In this document: positions 31,256 to 42,400 of the stretch, piece after piece
Layout of the letters: each line of letters begins with the position of its first letter
Position numbering within the stretch: the first letter of the stretch is position 1
NCBI GenBank assembly: GCA_013152715.1
Contig: JAADFU010000002.1
Span: forward strand, 22,738-86,737
Length of the DNA: 64,000 nt
From: Calditrichota bacterium
GTDB taxonomy: Bacteria > Zhuqueibacterota > Zhuqueibacteria > Thermofontimicrobiales > Thermofontimicrobiaceae
Reading direction: 5' to 3'
Position numbers and translations under genes: made by a program
Notes under the pieces: generated by a model
Told to the model about the DNA's origin: nothing
What the model saw: only the letters and a program-made list of their open reading frames with translations
Databases searched by the model: none

Positions 31256-32239
31256 ATGAAAGAGAGCAAAGGAGCAGTTAGGTCGGGAATATTCGTTTCT
31301 GAAAATGATTTTAAATATGTTGAAGTCGAGCGTTCCGCGCTAAATCAAGTGCGAATCAAAAAAATATTTCAGACGTCTCTGGAGTCTCCTCTGAACTTGT
31401 TCACGATTCAGAACGATTCTATTGTTGAGCAGGTTGGGCTGCAAATCCGAGAAATTTTGGATGCTTTGCAAATTCGGCTCAACAAAGTTGTTTTTGCTTT
31501 AGACAGCTCTTTTGCTCTCATCAAGAAAATAATAATCGATAGTGATCTTTCTGAAGAAGATTTAATCGATCAAGTCGATTGGGAGGTCAAGCAATTTTCC
31601 TATTCTCCCGACGATGAATATATTGTCGATTTTGATAAAATTGATCGGCTAAACGCTGCTGATGACCAGCAAGATTTAGTTATTGTTTCAGTGCGGGAAA
31701 AAATAGTTCAGCAATTGCGAAAACTATTTCGCGCGGGTAGATTGTCGGTGGGCGTTATTGATCTGGATTTATTTGCGGCAATTCGGACCGTCGATTTTAA
31801 TTATGGGCTTAGAGCCGGTGAGGATGCGGCAATTGTTGATGCCAGCAATCGAGCGATAAAGTTTACGCTGCTCAAAGGGAAAGAATTTTACAACTACCAT
31901 GAAGTTTTACCCACGAAAAGCGGAGATCGAATAGAATCGTTTTCTTCTTTGGATGAAAACAATTTGTTCAACATTGTTGCTACAGAATTAAAAAAATTCG
32001 TTTTGAATTCGCGATTTAGCGATCAAATTGAAAACATTAGCAGAATATTCTTGCATGGTAATTTGGTCAGAGAGAATATTTTAGAAATGCTGCGGAATAG
32101 CTATAATGTTCGTATTGATATGGTAAACCCCTTCAGAGATATAAAAATGACGCAATCAGTGACGGTTGATGAAAAAATTAGCGTTCACCCGGAAACATTT
32201 ACCGTCTGTGTGGGGTCGGCACTGCGAACAAAAGACTAA
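31256..32239 (+). CDS. PilM-like actin-fold ATPase
   Basis: This 327-aa cytoplasmic protein resembles PilM/ComA-type actin-like ATPases of type IV pilus assembly. It begins RSGIFVSENDFKYVEVERS as phosphate-1-like strands. The segment VVFALDSSFALIKKIIIDSDLSEEDLIDQVDWEVKQF is characteristic (the 'PilM' helix pair before the pilus-binding region), followed by AAIVDASNRAIKFTLLKG as the second lobe. PilM normally binds the N-terminal tail of PilN. The next gene begins MVDINLIGD, resembling that tail. Sequence is divergent, so the assignment rests on pattern plus context. Confidence 0.7.
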   Translation: MKESKGAVRSGIFVSENDFKYVEVERSALNQVRIKKIFQTSLESPLNLFTIQNDSIVEQVGLQIREILDALQIRLNKVVFALDSSFALIKKIIIDSDLSEEDLIDQVDWEVKQFSYSPDDEYIVDFDKIDRLNAADDQQDLVIVSVREKIVQQLRKLFRAGRLSVGVIDLDLFAAIRTVDFNYGLRAGEDAAIVDASNRAIKFTLLKGKEFYNYHEVLPTKSGDRIESFSSLDENNLFNIVATELKKFVLNSRFSDQIENISRIFLHGNLVRENILEMLRNSYNVRIDMVNPFRDIKMTQSVTVDEKISVHPETFTVCVGSALRTKD

Positions 32240-32327
32240 TTGGCTTCATAAAAATTCACCCCAGGGATATTTGAAAGATTATTTTTTTATGAGAATAATT
32301 TCAAATTAATCGATTTAAGGAGGAGTC

Positions 32328-33362
32328 ATGGTTGACATCAATCTGATCGGGGATGACCAGACTCAGTTTGAGCCGGATGAAAATGAAAAAAATTTTCAGG
32401 ATGCGTATAGTGCTGACAGCGGAGACTTTTCGCAGAATTCATTTATGCGAAATGACTCTTTTGAAAATTCAGACTATACCAAGGTTATCCACAAAAGCGG
32501 TTCCAGAGTTGGGGTGATCGTTCTTTTTATCATCGTGTTGGGCTTATTGGCGATCACGGCTTATATTTTGTTTAAGCCGGCAAAAACGCAGCGCATCGCG
32601 TCTGTTGATAACGCAGATATGGAATCGGCAGTTGAAGCGATTCCGGCCGGAGATTCTACCCTGACTCCAGTCGAAGATGGCGCGAACACGTCTGCCACCC
32701 CGGCGGGGGGACAAGCAGCGTCAATGTCGACAACAGCTATTCCGGCAACGATACTCGATCGAATTACCAGATCTTACAGCGGATTCAATACCATAAATCA
32801 ATTGGTAAACTCTATTCCTCCTGCGGCGAATTTTACAATGATCACTTACAGCGACGGCAGAGTTATCTTTGAATTACTGTCTGAAGACGCAACGACTCTT
32901 TCCGATATTGACGCGGTTTTGCGACAACGGATGCCTTCAGCGAATCTGGAAAAAGTATCGGGAAGTAGCAAAATCATTAAAGGGAAGAAATATTTTCAGG
33001 CATTGATTAAAGGGGAAATTGATAGCAGGCAATTCGCCGGACAGCCGCCAGTATCCTCGACGCCTAGATTTTTGGACGCGGCTGAAATGCAGCAATTGCT
33101 CAAACGTGTTTGCGAACAGAACGGAGCCCGTCTGCTCGAACTGTCTCAGGGAACTGAAAAAATCGAAAAGGGTCTCGCCGTTTCGCCGCTGACGGTGCGA
33201 ATTTCCGGACTGAAAAGCAATCTGTTGCAGACAATGAAAAACATATTGGACGAAAATGTGAATATTAGCTTTGTCAAAATTTCCTTGATTGCTAAAGAAA
33301 TGGAGTTAGGAAATCCGGAAATGACGCTGGTATTGCATGTGTCCATGTACAGAAATGCTTAA
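32328..33362 (+). CDS. PilN-like bitopic membrane protein
   Basis: This 344-aa protein starts with MVDINLIGDD, similar to the PilN 'INLL' tail bound by PilM. A ~50-residue acidic cytoplasmic stretch and one membrane helix (about 64-84, VIVLFIIVLGLLAITAYILF) follow. A Ser/Thr/Ala/Pro-rich linker leads to a periplasmic alpha/beta region (about 145-344) with two ferredoxin-like halves. An AAGGAGGAG ribosome site lies before the ATG. With the upstream PilM-like and prepilin-like genes it forms a reduced alignment-complex set. No pilus ATPase, PilC or secretin gene is in the window. Confidence 0.62.
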   Translation: MVDINLIGDDQTQFEPDENEKNFQDAYSADSGDFSQNSFMRNDSFENSDYTKVIHKSGSRVGVIVLFIIVLGLLAITAYILFKPAKTQRIASVDNADMESAVEAIPAGDSTLTPVEDGANTSATPAGGQAASMSTTAIPATILDRITRSYSGFNTINQLVNSIPPAANFTMITYSDGRVIFELLSEDATTLSDIDAVLRQRMPSANLEKVSGSSKIIKGKKYFQALIKGEIDSRQFAGQPPVSSTPRFLDAAEMQQLLKRVCEQNGARLLELSQGTEKIEKGLAVSPLTVRISGLKSNLLQTMKNILDENVNISFVKISLIAKEMELGNPEMTLVLHVSMYRNA

Positions 33363-33377
33363 TGTTATGGATTTTTT

Positions 33378-33968
33378 ATGCGGGTGATTGCCGGTCAGTG
33401 CAAGGGGAGAACATTATTTTGTCCCAAAAGCAGCGCCATTCGACCGACGTCAGATCGCATAAAAGAATCCGTTTTCAATTTTATCGGCGATCAGATTGTT
33501 GGGCAAAGGACGCTGGATCTCTTTGCCGGCACAGGAAATTTGTCAATTGAAGCGCTCAGCCGCGGTGCACGGCAAGCGGTGTTAGTGGACAGATCTCGGG
33601 AAGCTGTCGCAATCATTTACAAAAATGTAAAGTTGACCGGATTCGCGGACAAGTGCCGCGTGCTGCGATCAGATGTATTTCGCTATCTCAACTATGCGAT
33701 TAAAACGAACGAACAATTTGGCGTGATTTTTGCTGATCCACCTTATTTGCAGAATGTGATTGGGTCACTCGTGGAGAAAATCGACCTGAGCTCTTTGCTA
33801 AATAATGGTGGATTATTTGTTTTAGAGCGTGACGCAAAAAAGGAATTTAATCCGTCGTTGAATTCATTTGTTGTAATCAGAGAAAAAAACTACGGAACTA
33901 CGACAGTCACCATTTTTCGAAAAAACGAGGAAATCAGTGCGAATAGCCATCTATCCGGGGACATTTGA
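33378..33968 (+). CDS. rsmD: 16S rRNA (guanine-N2)-methyltransferase RsmD
   Basis: RsmD methylates G966 of 16S rRNA. The 196-aa protein has the family N-terminus MRVIAGQCKGRTL, the RPTSDRIKESVFN segment, SAM motif TLDLFAGTGNLSIEALSRGA and the catalytic VIFADPPYLQ (DPPY). The last 32 bases overlap coaD, a common gene pair. Confidence 0.95.
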   Translation: MRVIAGQCKGRTLFCPKSSAIRPTSDRIKESVFNFIGDQIVGQRTLDLFAGTGNLSIEALSRGARQAVLVDRSREAVAIIYKNVKLTGFADKCRVLRSDVFRYLNYAIKTNEQFGVIFADPPYLQNVIGSLVEKIDLSSLLNNGGLFVLERDAKKEFNPSLNSFVVIREKNYGTTTVTIFRKNEEISANSHLSGDI

Positions 33969-34419
33969 CCCGATCACTAACGGCCATATTGACATTATAA
34001 AACGGGCCGCTACTCTTTTCGACAAGGTTGTTGTCGCAGTGACAACAAATCCATCGAAGAAGCCGTTGTTCAGCGTTCAGGAACGAGTGGATATGGCTGA
34101 ACAAGCAGCAGGCGAAATTGAAAATGCAGAATTCGATAGCTTTAATGATTTATTAGTTAATTATGCGCTGCGAAAAAATGCCGTAGCGATAATTCGCGGA
34201 TTACGAGCGATTTCTGATTTTGAATATGAATTTCAAATGGCGCTGTTCAATCGAAAATTGTCGGAAGAATTAGTGACAGTTTTTCTGATGCCCAACGAAC
34301 GCTACACTTATTTGAACTCAAAAATTGTCAGAGAGGTCGCCAGCTTTCACGGCGACGTGAGTTGTTTCGTCCCTGAATATGTGCACCAGAAACTCAAAGA
34401 AAAGTTTTCAACAACTTAA
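33937..34419 (+). CDS. coaD: Phosphopantetheine adenylyltransferase CoaD
   Basis: CoaD transfers AMP to 4'-phosphopantetheine in coenzyme A synthesis. The 160-aa protein has the nucleotidyltransferase HxGH-type motif in YPGTFDPITNGHIDII (about 6-21), RGLRAISDFEYEFQMA, and MPNERYTYLNSKIVREVA. The last block is a variant of the usual ISSS(L/F)IRE loop. The start is GTG at 33937 inside rsmD, giving a 32-base overlap. It ends 19 bases before the next gene. Confidence 0.95.
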   Translation: MRIAIYPGTFDPITNGHIDIIKRAATLFDKVVVAVTTNPSKKPLFSVQERVDMAEQAAGEIENAEFDSFNDLLVNYALRKNAVAIIRGLRAISDFEYEFQMALFNRKLSEELVTVFLMPNERYTYLNSKIVREVASFHGDVSCFVPEYVHQKLKEKFSTT

Positions 34420-34438
34420 TTGCAGGCGAGGTGTGAGG

Positions 34439-35566
34439 ATGGAAAATATCGGCTTTAACAACGATGTTCAAGTCGGCGGAAAGATTTTTCATGTCCAGAC
34501 TGAGTACATGGAACCCACAGAAAAGGCCGTTTCCAGCGTATTTGAGGACGGCCGGTTGATCATGAAAAAGAATCTGGAACTATCAGCGTCACAGCCGGCG
34601 GCGCAAATTCGCAAACAAGTGGACCTGATTCACAGTCAAATGATGCAGGAAATTGAGATCATGTTTTACATCTCGGATAAGGTTCGCACCATCCGTCATG
34701 CGCCGTCGAATTACAAGCTGGGGCTGTTATTTTTTAGCCGAAATTTATTTGAAGAAGCCATCGACGAATTCAGAAAAGCCGTCGCGATTGATCCTGAATT
34801 TGCGGAAGCTTATTTGCAATTGGGTCGTTCTTACCTTAAGGCAAATCTGCTGCAACAGGCTAAAGAAACGCTTGTTGAAGGATTAAGCAGGAAAAAAGAT
34901 TTTGCTGATCTTCATTTTTATCTGGGCTATGCTTATTTTTTGCTCAACCTCCCGCATGAAGCGTTGAAAGAATTTAATAGCGCCTTGGCAATAAACCCAA
35001 CTTACGCCAAAGCACAGTTTTGGATTAGTTATCTCTATTTTAAAACCATTATTGACAATCTTCAAGATAATGTGTTGCCCCCGAAAATAGAGCGTTTGAA
35101 CTCGGCGAAGGAAAATTTGAAAAAGATATTAGAGCAAGGATCTCTTTTCAAAGCGAAGCATCTTCAAAAGGCGCTGGAGGCCATCGAAGAAAATGATTTT
35201 GAAAAAGTTTTAGCTGCCCTGGACAAAGCTGCCGAAGACAGCGACGGGCCTTCCGAGGCGGAAATAGAAAATGAGTTTTACCTCAAATTCATGTTTGGCG
35301 GAAAAGGAAAAGACGACCAATTCATACTTGATTACACCGCAAAACTAAAAGAACTGTTGGGAAAATATCCGGACTATCCCGATTTGCACAATCAGTTGGG
35401 AATTGCTTATCTCATTCAATGCCGCAACCTGTTTCTCAATGCTCTTGAGGAATTTCGTCATGCTTTAACTCTCAATTCCGATTTTTCCCGGGCGCAGAAA
35501 AATCTAAAATTGGCGGAAAACGACGGAAAAGGGTTTCTGATTTTACTGCGCGCAATTTTGAAATAG
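34439..35566 (+). CDS. TPR-repeat protein
   Basis: This 375-aa protein has an N-terminal domain of about 90 residues starting NIGFNNDVQVGGKIFHVQTEYMEP, with a beta-rich look (SSVFEDGRLIMKKNL), found ahead of TPRs in some FCB proteins. Tetratricopeptide repeats follow: LGLLFFSRNLFEEAIDEFRKAVAIDPEFAEAYLQLG and at least four more to the C-terminus. No signal peptide is seen, so it is cytoplasmic. The start ATG at 34439 is preceded by a GAGG; an earlier in-frame opening at 34379 lies inside coaD and gives an unrelated leader. Function is unknown beyond a scaffold role. Confidence 0.82.
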   Translation: MENIGFNNDVQVGGKIFHVQTEYMEPTEKAVSSVFEDGRLIMKKNLELSASQPAAQIRKQVDLIHSQMMQEIEIMFYISDKVRTIRHAPSNYKLGLLFFSRNLFEEAIDEFRKAVAIDPEFAEAYLQLGRSYLKANLLQQAKETLVEGLSRKKDFADLHFYLGYAYFLLNLPHEALKEFNSALAINPTYAKAQFWISYLYFKTIIDNLQDNVLPPKIERLNSAKENLKKILEQGSLFKAKHLQKALEAIEENDFEKVLAALDKAAEDSDGPSEAEIENEFYLKFMFGGKGKDDQFILDYTAKLKELLGKYPDYPDLHNQLGIAYLIQCRNLFLNALEEFRHALTLNSDFSRAQKNLKLAENDGKGFLILLRAILK

Positions 35567-35894
35567 TCGTCATTGTGGTAAGAAAATTGTAGCATAAATT
35601 TCTGCTTGCATCGTGGGTATGTGGGATTGCCGACAATCTTTTTATCTCCTTCAGCACGCATCCAATGGCCAGCCATAGCGAGTAAATTGTCAACATGGTA
35701 TAATTTTTGCTCAGAGTGTTACTTATGTACATAGCTTTTATAATTTATTAAACTTATGCGTTGTTTGGCGAAGGTTTTCTTGCAAAAATTGGTTACTGAC
35801 GTTTGAGTGAACAATTTTTATTCAATTTGTTGCAACGGCTTAACAAGCGAATTATATGAGACGGTGAAAAGTCATAGGTTAAAGGAGTAAACTG
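35567..35894. other. Intergenic region, 328 bases, no gene seen
   Basis: Overlapping minus-strand frames have no family resemblance or ribosome site. Two TATAAT-like hexamers (about 35699 and 35740) could be -10 elements for the secreted-protein gene at 35895. No convincing -35 sits at the right spacing, so no promoter is called. No hairpin terminator for the TPR gene is visible. Confidence 0.5.
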
Positions 35895-36392
35895 ATGTCT
35901 CTGAATGAAACATTTAGAACAAATGAGACAAAATTTTTTAAATTTTTCTTGTTGGCGCTCGTTTTTCTCACAGTGGGAGGCTGGCAATTTGCCCTGGCAC
36001 AGGATCAAGCGATTCTGTTGCCAAAAGATTCAACCCAAAAAGCAGAGACGATTTATTACCTGAAATTAGCTTTGAGTAAACCCATTCCGGCGGACGCGGT
36101 TTTTATTTTTCAATTTGACGCCGCTTTTGACCTGTCAAACACGGAAATCGCCGGGTCGTCATCAATTAACGGCGGGTTTGAAATAAAAGTTGACGGGCAA
36201 AAATTGACGATCAGCCGCACCGGACTGGGCGAAGAAATTCCCGCAAAAAAGAAAGTGGAATTAAAATTTGCTCTGGTGAAAAATCCGGATCAGGCGGCGA
36301 AAGATTTTCCGGTAGACATTGAAATTCAGGGCGGTGACGTTGGAGTGTTGCTAAAAACGCGCGTGACTATTTCGATTGAAGCAAAAAAATAA
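35895..36392 (+). CDS. Small secreted beta-sandwich protein
   Basis: This 165-aa protein has a long signal peptide (about 1-36: basic start, hydrophobic FLLALVFLTVGGWQF, cleavage near ALAQ). The mature part is strand-rich and repeats the style of the N-terminal domain of the giant protein that follows: INGGFEIKVDGQKLTISRTGLGEEIPAKKKVELKFALVKN against GGFLVPEINGQIVTVTRDSTGNEVGQGVSVAISLAMVGN. The two probably share a fold (cohesin- or Ig-like, inferred). An AAAGGAG precedes the ATG. It may be a partner or diverged duplicate of the giant's first domain. Confidence 0.7.
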   Translation: MSLNETFRTNETKFFKFFLLALVFLTVGGWQFALAQDQAILLPKDSTQKAETIYYLKLALSKPIPADAVFIFQFDAAFDLSNTEIAGSSSINGGFEIKVDGQKLTISRTGLGEEIPAKKKVELKFALVKNPDQAAKDFPVDIEIQGGDVGVLLKTRVTISIEAKK

Positions 36393-36478
36393 TTTTTAAT
36401 AAAACAAACAGACATTAAAAAAAGCATCGGGGGGCGCTCACACGAACTGCTAATCGCTAACTTTGGAATTTGCATCTG

Positions 36479-39400
36479 ATGAAAATGAGACATCTGTGGG
36501 TTAGTTTTATCACAATTGTTGTTTTGGGATTGACGAACGCGGCGTTCGCGACGGGAAATTTGAGCAGTATCACCGTGGCTGCTTCAGATGATTCTGTCGG
36601 CGAAGCGGCAATTTACCGATTTTATTTCACAACAGGCGCGGGAAACGATACAGTTAAGGGCATACCTGCGGACGGAAAAATTGAGTTTTACTTTCCTGCC
36701 GGATTTAATGTCTCCGGCGTGGAAGTGGTGTCGTCGCAAGATACCAATTTGACTGGTGGATTTTTGGTTCCGGAAATAAACGGGCAGATCGTGACGGTGA
36801 CTCGTGACAGTACAGGAAATGAGGTGGGACAGGGAGTCTCGGTGGCGATCAGTCTGGCGATGGTCGGAAATGCGACCGGTGCCGGCAGTTATAATTTTGC
36901 TTTCGTGACCAAAACTGCGGCAGGAGATTCTATTGATTCCGGCGTTTATAACGGATTTGTGCTGACGCCGGCAGGTCTGGAGCATTTTCAAGTCGACGTT
37001 TCCGGAAATGCTACGGCCGGACAGGATTATTCGATTATAATTTCTGCGAGAGATGCGTACGACAACTTGGTAACATCGCACACGGCATCTGTTTCGCTGC
37101 TTGACGACACAGGAACTATTTCGCCGACAGAAAGCGGAGCTTTTGTTGGCGGCAGTGTAACTTTGAATGTGACATTCCAGAAAGCAATGACAGCGAACAA
37201 AATAACAGTAACCTACAACAACAAGAGCGGACAATCGGCTGATTTTGATGTTTTGCCGGCGGCGCTCTACCATTTTGTTTTTGATGATATTTCCAGCCCG
37301 AAAATTGCCGGAACACCATTTTCGGTGAACATTACAGCGTATGATCAATTTGAAAATCAAGTAACCACTTTCAATGATAAAGTGCAGCTTACCGATTTGT
37401 CTGGTTCACTGGATATTGAATCAGCAAATTTTTCCAGCGGACAATTGTTAAACCAGAGCGTTACAATTACCAGTAGCCAGACAGACAATTACATTACGGC
37501 GACGCACAGCGCTTCAGGAAAATCCGGTCAATCGAATTTATTCAATGTCAATGCCGGCAATTTGGCCAAATTTTATATCAATCCTATTGCTTCGCCGCAG
37601 ACCGCTGGGGAATATTTTTCCATTACCATTGTGGCGCAAGACAATTGGGATAATACGGTTACGGATTTTGCGAGTAAAGTTTCGATCAGCGATTTGAGCG
37701 GTACGATTACGCCAGTAGAAAGCGCCAACTTCATTGGCGGACAATGGACGGGAAACGTGAAGGTTCGCTCTGCCTATGCCAATGATCAAATTACAGTGAC
37801 AAAATTTGCCGGCAGCGAAAATGGAACATCTACTGTTTTTGACGTGGCAGCCGGAGCCCTGGACCATTTTTCAATCAGCGCCATTGCAACACCTCAACAA
37901 GCTGGACAGGCTTTCGGCGTAACTATTCAGGCGTTGGATACGGAAAATAATCTGGTCGAATCTTTCACCGGAAAAGTGGATGTGGCGGATTTGACTAACA
38001 CCGTTTCACCGACACAAACAGAAAATTTCACTAACGGTCAATGGTCGGGCACGATTACCATTACCAAAGCCATTGCCAGCGATAAATTGTTTGTTTCCGA
38101 CAGTGAAAAATCCGGCGAGTCGAATTCGTTCGAAGTCGCTGCCGCGGATCTTGACCACTTTACTTTTGAGACAATTGGCGCTCAAGAGGCGGGTGTAAAT
38201 TTTTCCGTTACCGTTCATGCTCACGATGCTTTTGGAAATGTAGTTTCTTCTTTTAATGACGACGTGACGCTTTCGGACAAAACAGGGACGCTCTCCCCAA
38301 CCAGCTTAACTCTGGCCGGGGGAACAGGAAGTGAAAATGTTGCTATTTTTCAATCCGGCCAGGACAATTTAATTACGGCGACACATGCAGCGAGCGGAAA
38401 AACAGGTAACGCCAATTTTTTTAACGTTGCGCCGTCTGCAGTACATCAAATTGTCATTCGAGACAATCCCGGCGGACTGGGCGTTGAAGTGGGCGATTTA
38501 AATTTCAACCTCCACGATCAACTTCGGCTTTACGCCGCCGGCTATGATCAATGGGGAAATTATGTAAGAGAAGTGACAGCAGATTGGAGCGCCGACGGAA
38601 ATTTGGATGCGCCGTCACCGGCACTCGGAAATTCAACTTTGTTTCAGGCGGAGACGCCGCTTTCTTCGGGAAAAATTCGAGCGGACAGCATCGGTCTGGT
38701 GGCAGATCTGACGGGTACGTTCACGGTTGCTTCCATTGCCACAATAAAAATTCTCGACCAACCCGACGGTCTCGGCAATGAAGTCACAGACTTGAACACA
38801 ACCACAGACGACACGCTCAAGCTATACGCCGCTGGGTTTGACGCAGCGGATCATTTCGTGGGGACGGTTGTTGTGGACTGGAGTTCCGACGGCGCCCTGT
38901 CTCCTGCCGTAACCGGTTCAGATACCATGTTTGCTTTCGATGCGGATTTGTCCGGCGTTTCCGGCCATATTTTGGCCGCTTACAATGACTCTTTGCACGC
39001 GACGACCGGAACAATTACCGTCAGTCCGGGCGCACCCTACGGTGAAATGGAGCTGCATCCGAATCCGGCAATTATCGCCGCGCATCCGGACTCATTTTCC
39101 ATGATTTTATCGGATAAAATTACCGACAGAGATGGAAATTACGTCGGTGCCGGAAAATATTTTATCGTCACCACTACTGCGGGTACGATCACAACGCCTG
39201 ACGAGAAGCCCGATTTAGACGGACATTGGATTGCGACAAATTCTTACAGTCGCCTCTATTTTCAATTAAACGGATCGTCCGAAGGCGGCGCCGCGCTTGT
39301 TTCTGCTCACAGCGCCGGCGAGGGAAGCGCTTTCGGCGATACCCTGGTGATCATTTCCGGTCTGGATATTGTTTCCATTGAGGCTGGCGCAGAAAAAGCG

Positions 39401-42400
39401 ACTCAGGGACAGAAAAAAATTCCTGTCAACATGGTGGTGCAAAACAGGGGCACGTTGGACATCTCAGTCGATGCCGCGGGCCTGGAATTTTGGGGTCCAG
39501 CGCCGACATATTCGCTTTTGACAAATAAATTTACCATTGCCAGAACGGATACAATAAGCAAAATTATCGCACAAACGCAAGAGACAATTAGTTTTGAAAT
39601 TGACGTACTTGCTGACACGCCGGCAGAGCCTATTACCATTGATGGCTACGTCGTTGGGACACTGAACGGCGAAACTGTTCGCGACGATTCGGCGAGCACG
39701 GTCGATCAAATTTTAGTGCAGATCGCCCCCAATTTGATTCTGGAAAATATTTCCGTTTACGTGGATACCGTCATTCAGGGAACGAGCACCACGGTGAGCG
39801 CAACAGTGCGTAATACCGGCGATGCCCCGGCGCTGATTCAGACGGACAGTCTTTTTTTCTGGGCAGTGGGAAATAATTTCGATGTGACAGATGAATACGG
39901 ACAAATTTCGTTTCCGTCAAATGTGGAGAAAATTGACGGCCATTCAGTTGCAACGTTAAATTACACTGTCGCTGCCGGGACAAATGCCACAATTGACACG
40001 ATTGCTCTGTCCGGCGAGATTGTCGCCACAGATGAAAATAGTGGCGATGCGGTCAATTTCCAGTCTTTCGAGCCGGAATATGACGGCTGGTGGGTGCGAC
40101 AGGCATCTGACGTGGAAATCGTTGATTTCAAAGCAAGCCAATTCACTGTTACGCGAGGTCAGACAGAAGACTGGTTTTTGCAAATGGTCGTGGAGAATCG
40201 CGGCGGAATTGATTTGCTGCTGGATAGTGTGGTGGTAAATTTTACCTTGGGAGGCCAGGCGATTTCCGATGAATATCGCGTGAGCAAACCGGTTTCTTTT
40301 CTGCACAGCGGAGATGACACTTTGCGCACCGGAGCGACGGACACTTTGACTGTTACCGTTGATACTACCGGTACATCGCTGGGAATTGTGACTGTCGAAG
40401 GTACAGTTTTCCTGAATGACAAAATCAGCGGACAAATTGTCAAATCGACGGCGACGGGAGTGACGGTTCAATCTGAAGCGGAAATATCGATCAATTTTAT
40501 TCATCTGTCGCAGAATGAGGTTACTGTCGGGCAAACGCAGCCGTGGACGATTACCCTGGGCATCACCAACAACGGCGGCGGCGATATTGCGATGGATTCG
40601 ACTCGGCTGGGCGAGTTTGTTGCTTTTGGTAATGATACAAATTATCGCGTAACTGCACCGGTGCACTTTGCCGGTTCCGCAGATTTTGTGCTCGGAAGCA
40701 GCGATTCGGATAGTTTGATTTTTACGGTGGACACAACGGGGACCAAACCCGGAACGCGCAATGTTTTTGCCCATGTTTTTGCGCGAGAGATTAACAGCCA
40801 TCGGCTGGTGCAAGCTCTGGATACGACAAAACTAATTGTCGAGTTACCCCCGGCGGTGAAGATTTTATCAGTGAAAAACATGGCGGCAAATGCGCCTTTT
40901 GTGGATACCGATCGACAATTTCCCGTTTCAGTGATTTTGGAGAATATTGGAGAAGATGCAGCGCAGAAAGTTTTTCTCTCGTTGACGAGCGACAGTGTTT
41001 CAACCGTGCTCGTTCCAAATCAGACAGCGCAACGAATAAAATCCGGCGAACGCGACACTGTTAATTTTGATGTGCGGGCATTTTCCGGGAAAATTGTTGA
41101 TGAAATTTTTACCGCGACGATTGATTCCTTGGTAGCTGAAAATACGCCGGAAAAAGACAAGGCGACGATTTTACCGGCGGACGACTCCACAGCCGTGGCG
41201 ACAGTGCAACTACCGGCTATTGCAAAAGTGGAAAGTGTTTATGTTTCCGCCGACACGGTGAAGGCTTTGAGTCGAACAATATGGTATCTTTATTTAGACG
41301 TGATTAATAGCGGAGAAGGCGGGTTGGTTTTCGACAAGCCGCAAAAGACAGACGTTCAATTTTACATTGACGGCGAAATTCAGGAAGATTACAGTCTGAT
41401 TCCCCCGGATAATTTGGAGAATAACGGACTTTTGTCGCTGAATGGCGGCGAAAAGGATCAATTTGCTTTTCGTATTTCAAAAACCGGGTTTAAGGGGGGA
41501 TCGGTAACGATAAAAGTGAATCTTTTCGGAAAATATAAAAATACCGTGTCGGATTTTTCTTTGACAGATTCGACGCACATTTACGTCATACCATCGGCGG
41601 ATATTTACGTTGATGTGACTGAGCCGATGTGTCCGAACATCGACGCTTTTGGCGTGGGGCATCTGAATGTGGGGCAGGAATTTTTAGTGCGCGCTAAAAT
41701 CCGCAATAGCGGCGCCGAGCAGGTGGATAGTGTCATTGTGAAAATTTCCACCGATGCGCCCGGCTATTCAGATCAGACGACAACAATTCAATTCATTGAA
41801 CCAGGCGGAGATTCCACGGCAACTTTCCACCTCACAGCGGACGAGGTGCGTGATCAGGTCATTTTTTCGGCAACAATCGTTTCCGCGGAAGCTCATGAAA
41901 GTCAATTGCCGGCGATAATCGGCGCTGCCTCAGATTCCACGGCTCTGGTAAAAGTGCACAATGCCGCGAATATGAAAATAAATGTCATTAGCTACGAATC
42001 GGTTTTTACCGGCGGGCAGAACGGCCAATTAAAATTGATGGTTTCCAATGTCGGCTCGGCTGATGTGGATGAGAGCGGAAAATTGTACATTCGCGTCTCT
42101 CCCGGGTATGGAATTGTGAAGGGGCAGACAACGGTTGCCGTGGACACAACCGGATTCGTTGTCGGTGGGGAATTGAACTGGGAAATTCAGCCGCCCGCAG
42201 AAGCATCAGAAAATGATACGATAAAAATTGTTCTTTTCAAGCCGCCGCGGGACAAAAATACGCAGCTTCCGGCGCAAGTGCAAAATCCGTTTGAGAATTT
42301 GATCGTCAAAACCGTTCCGTCAAATATTCAAGTTGAAACATTTCAAATTATATCGCCGGCAGGAGCTTTGGATGATACTTTGTCCACCGAGCAAAATTTT

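Noticed and set aside
35472..35732. Overlapping minus-strand frames after the TPR gene
   Set aside because: No ribosome site, partly antisense to the TPR gene, and no recognisable motif.
36584..37360. 258-codon frame antisense to the giant gene
   Set aside because: Composition is typical of antisense shadow (rich in R, C, H); the plus strand has clear repeats and a signal peptide.
39956..40813. 285-codon antisense frame in the giant gene
   Set aside because: Shadow of the repeat-coding strand, no start signal or motif.
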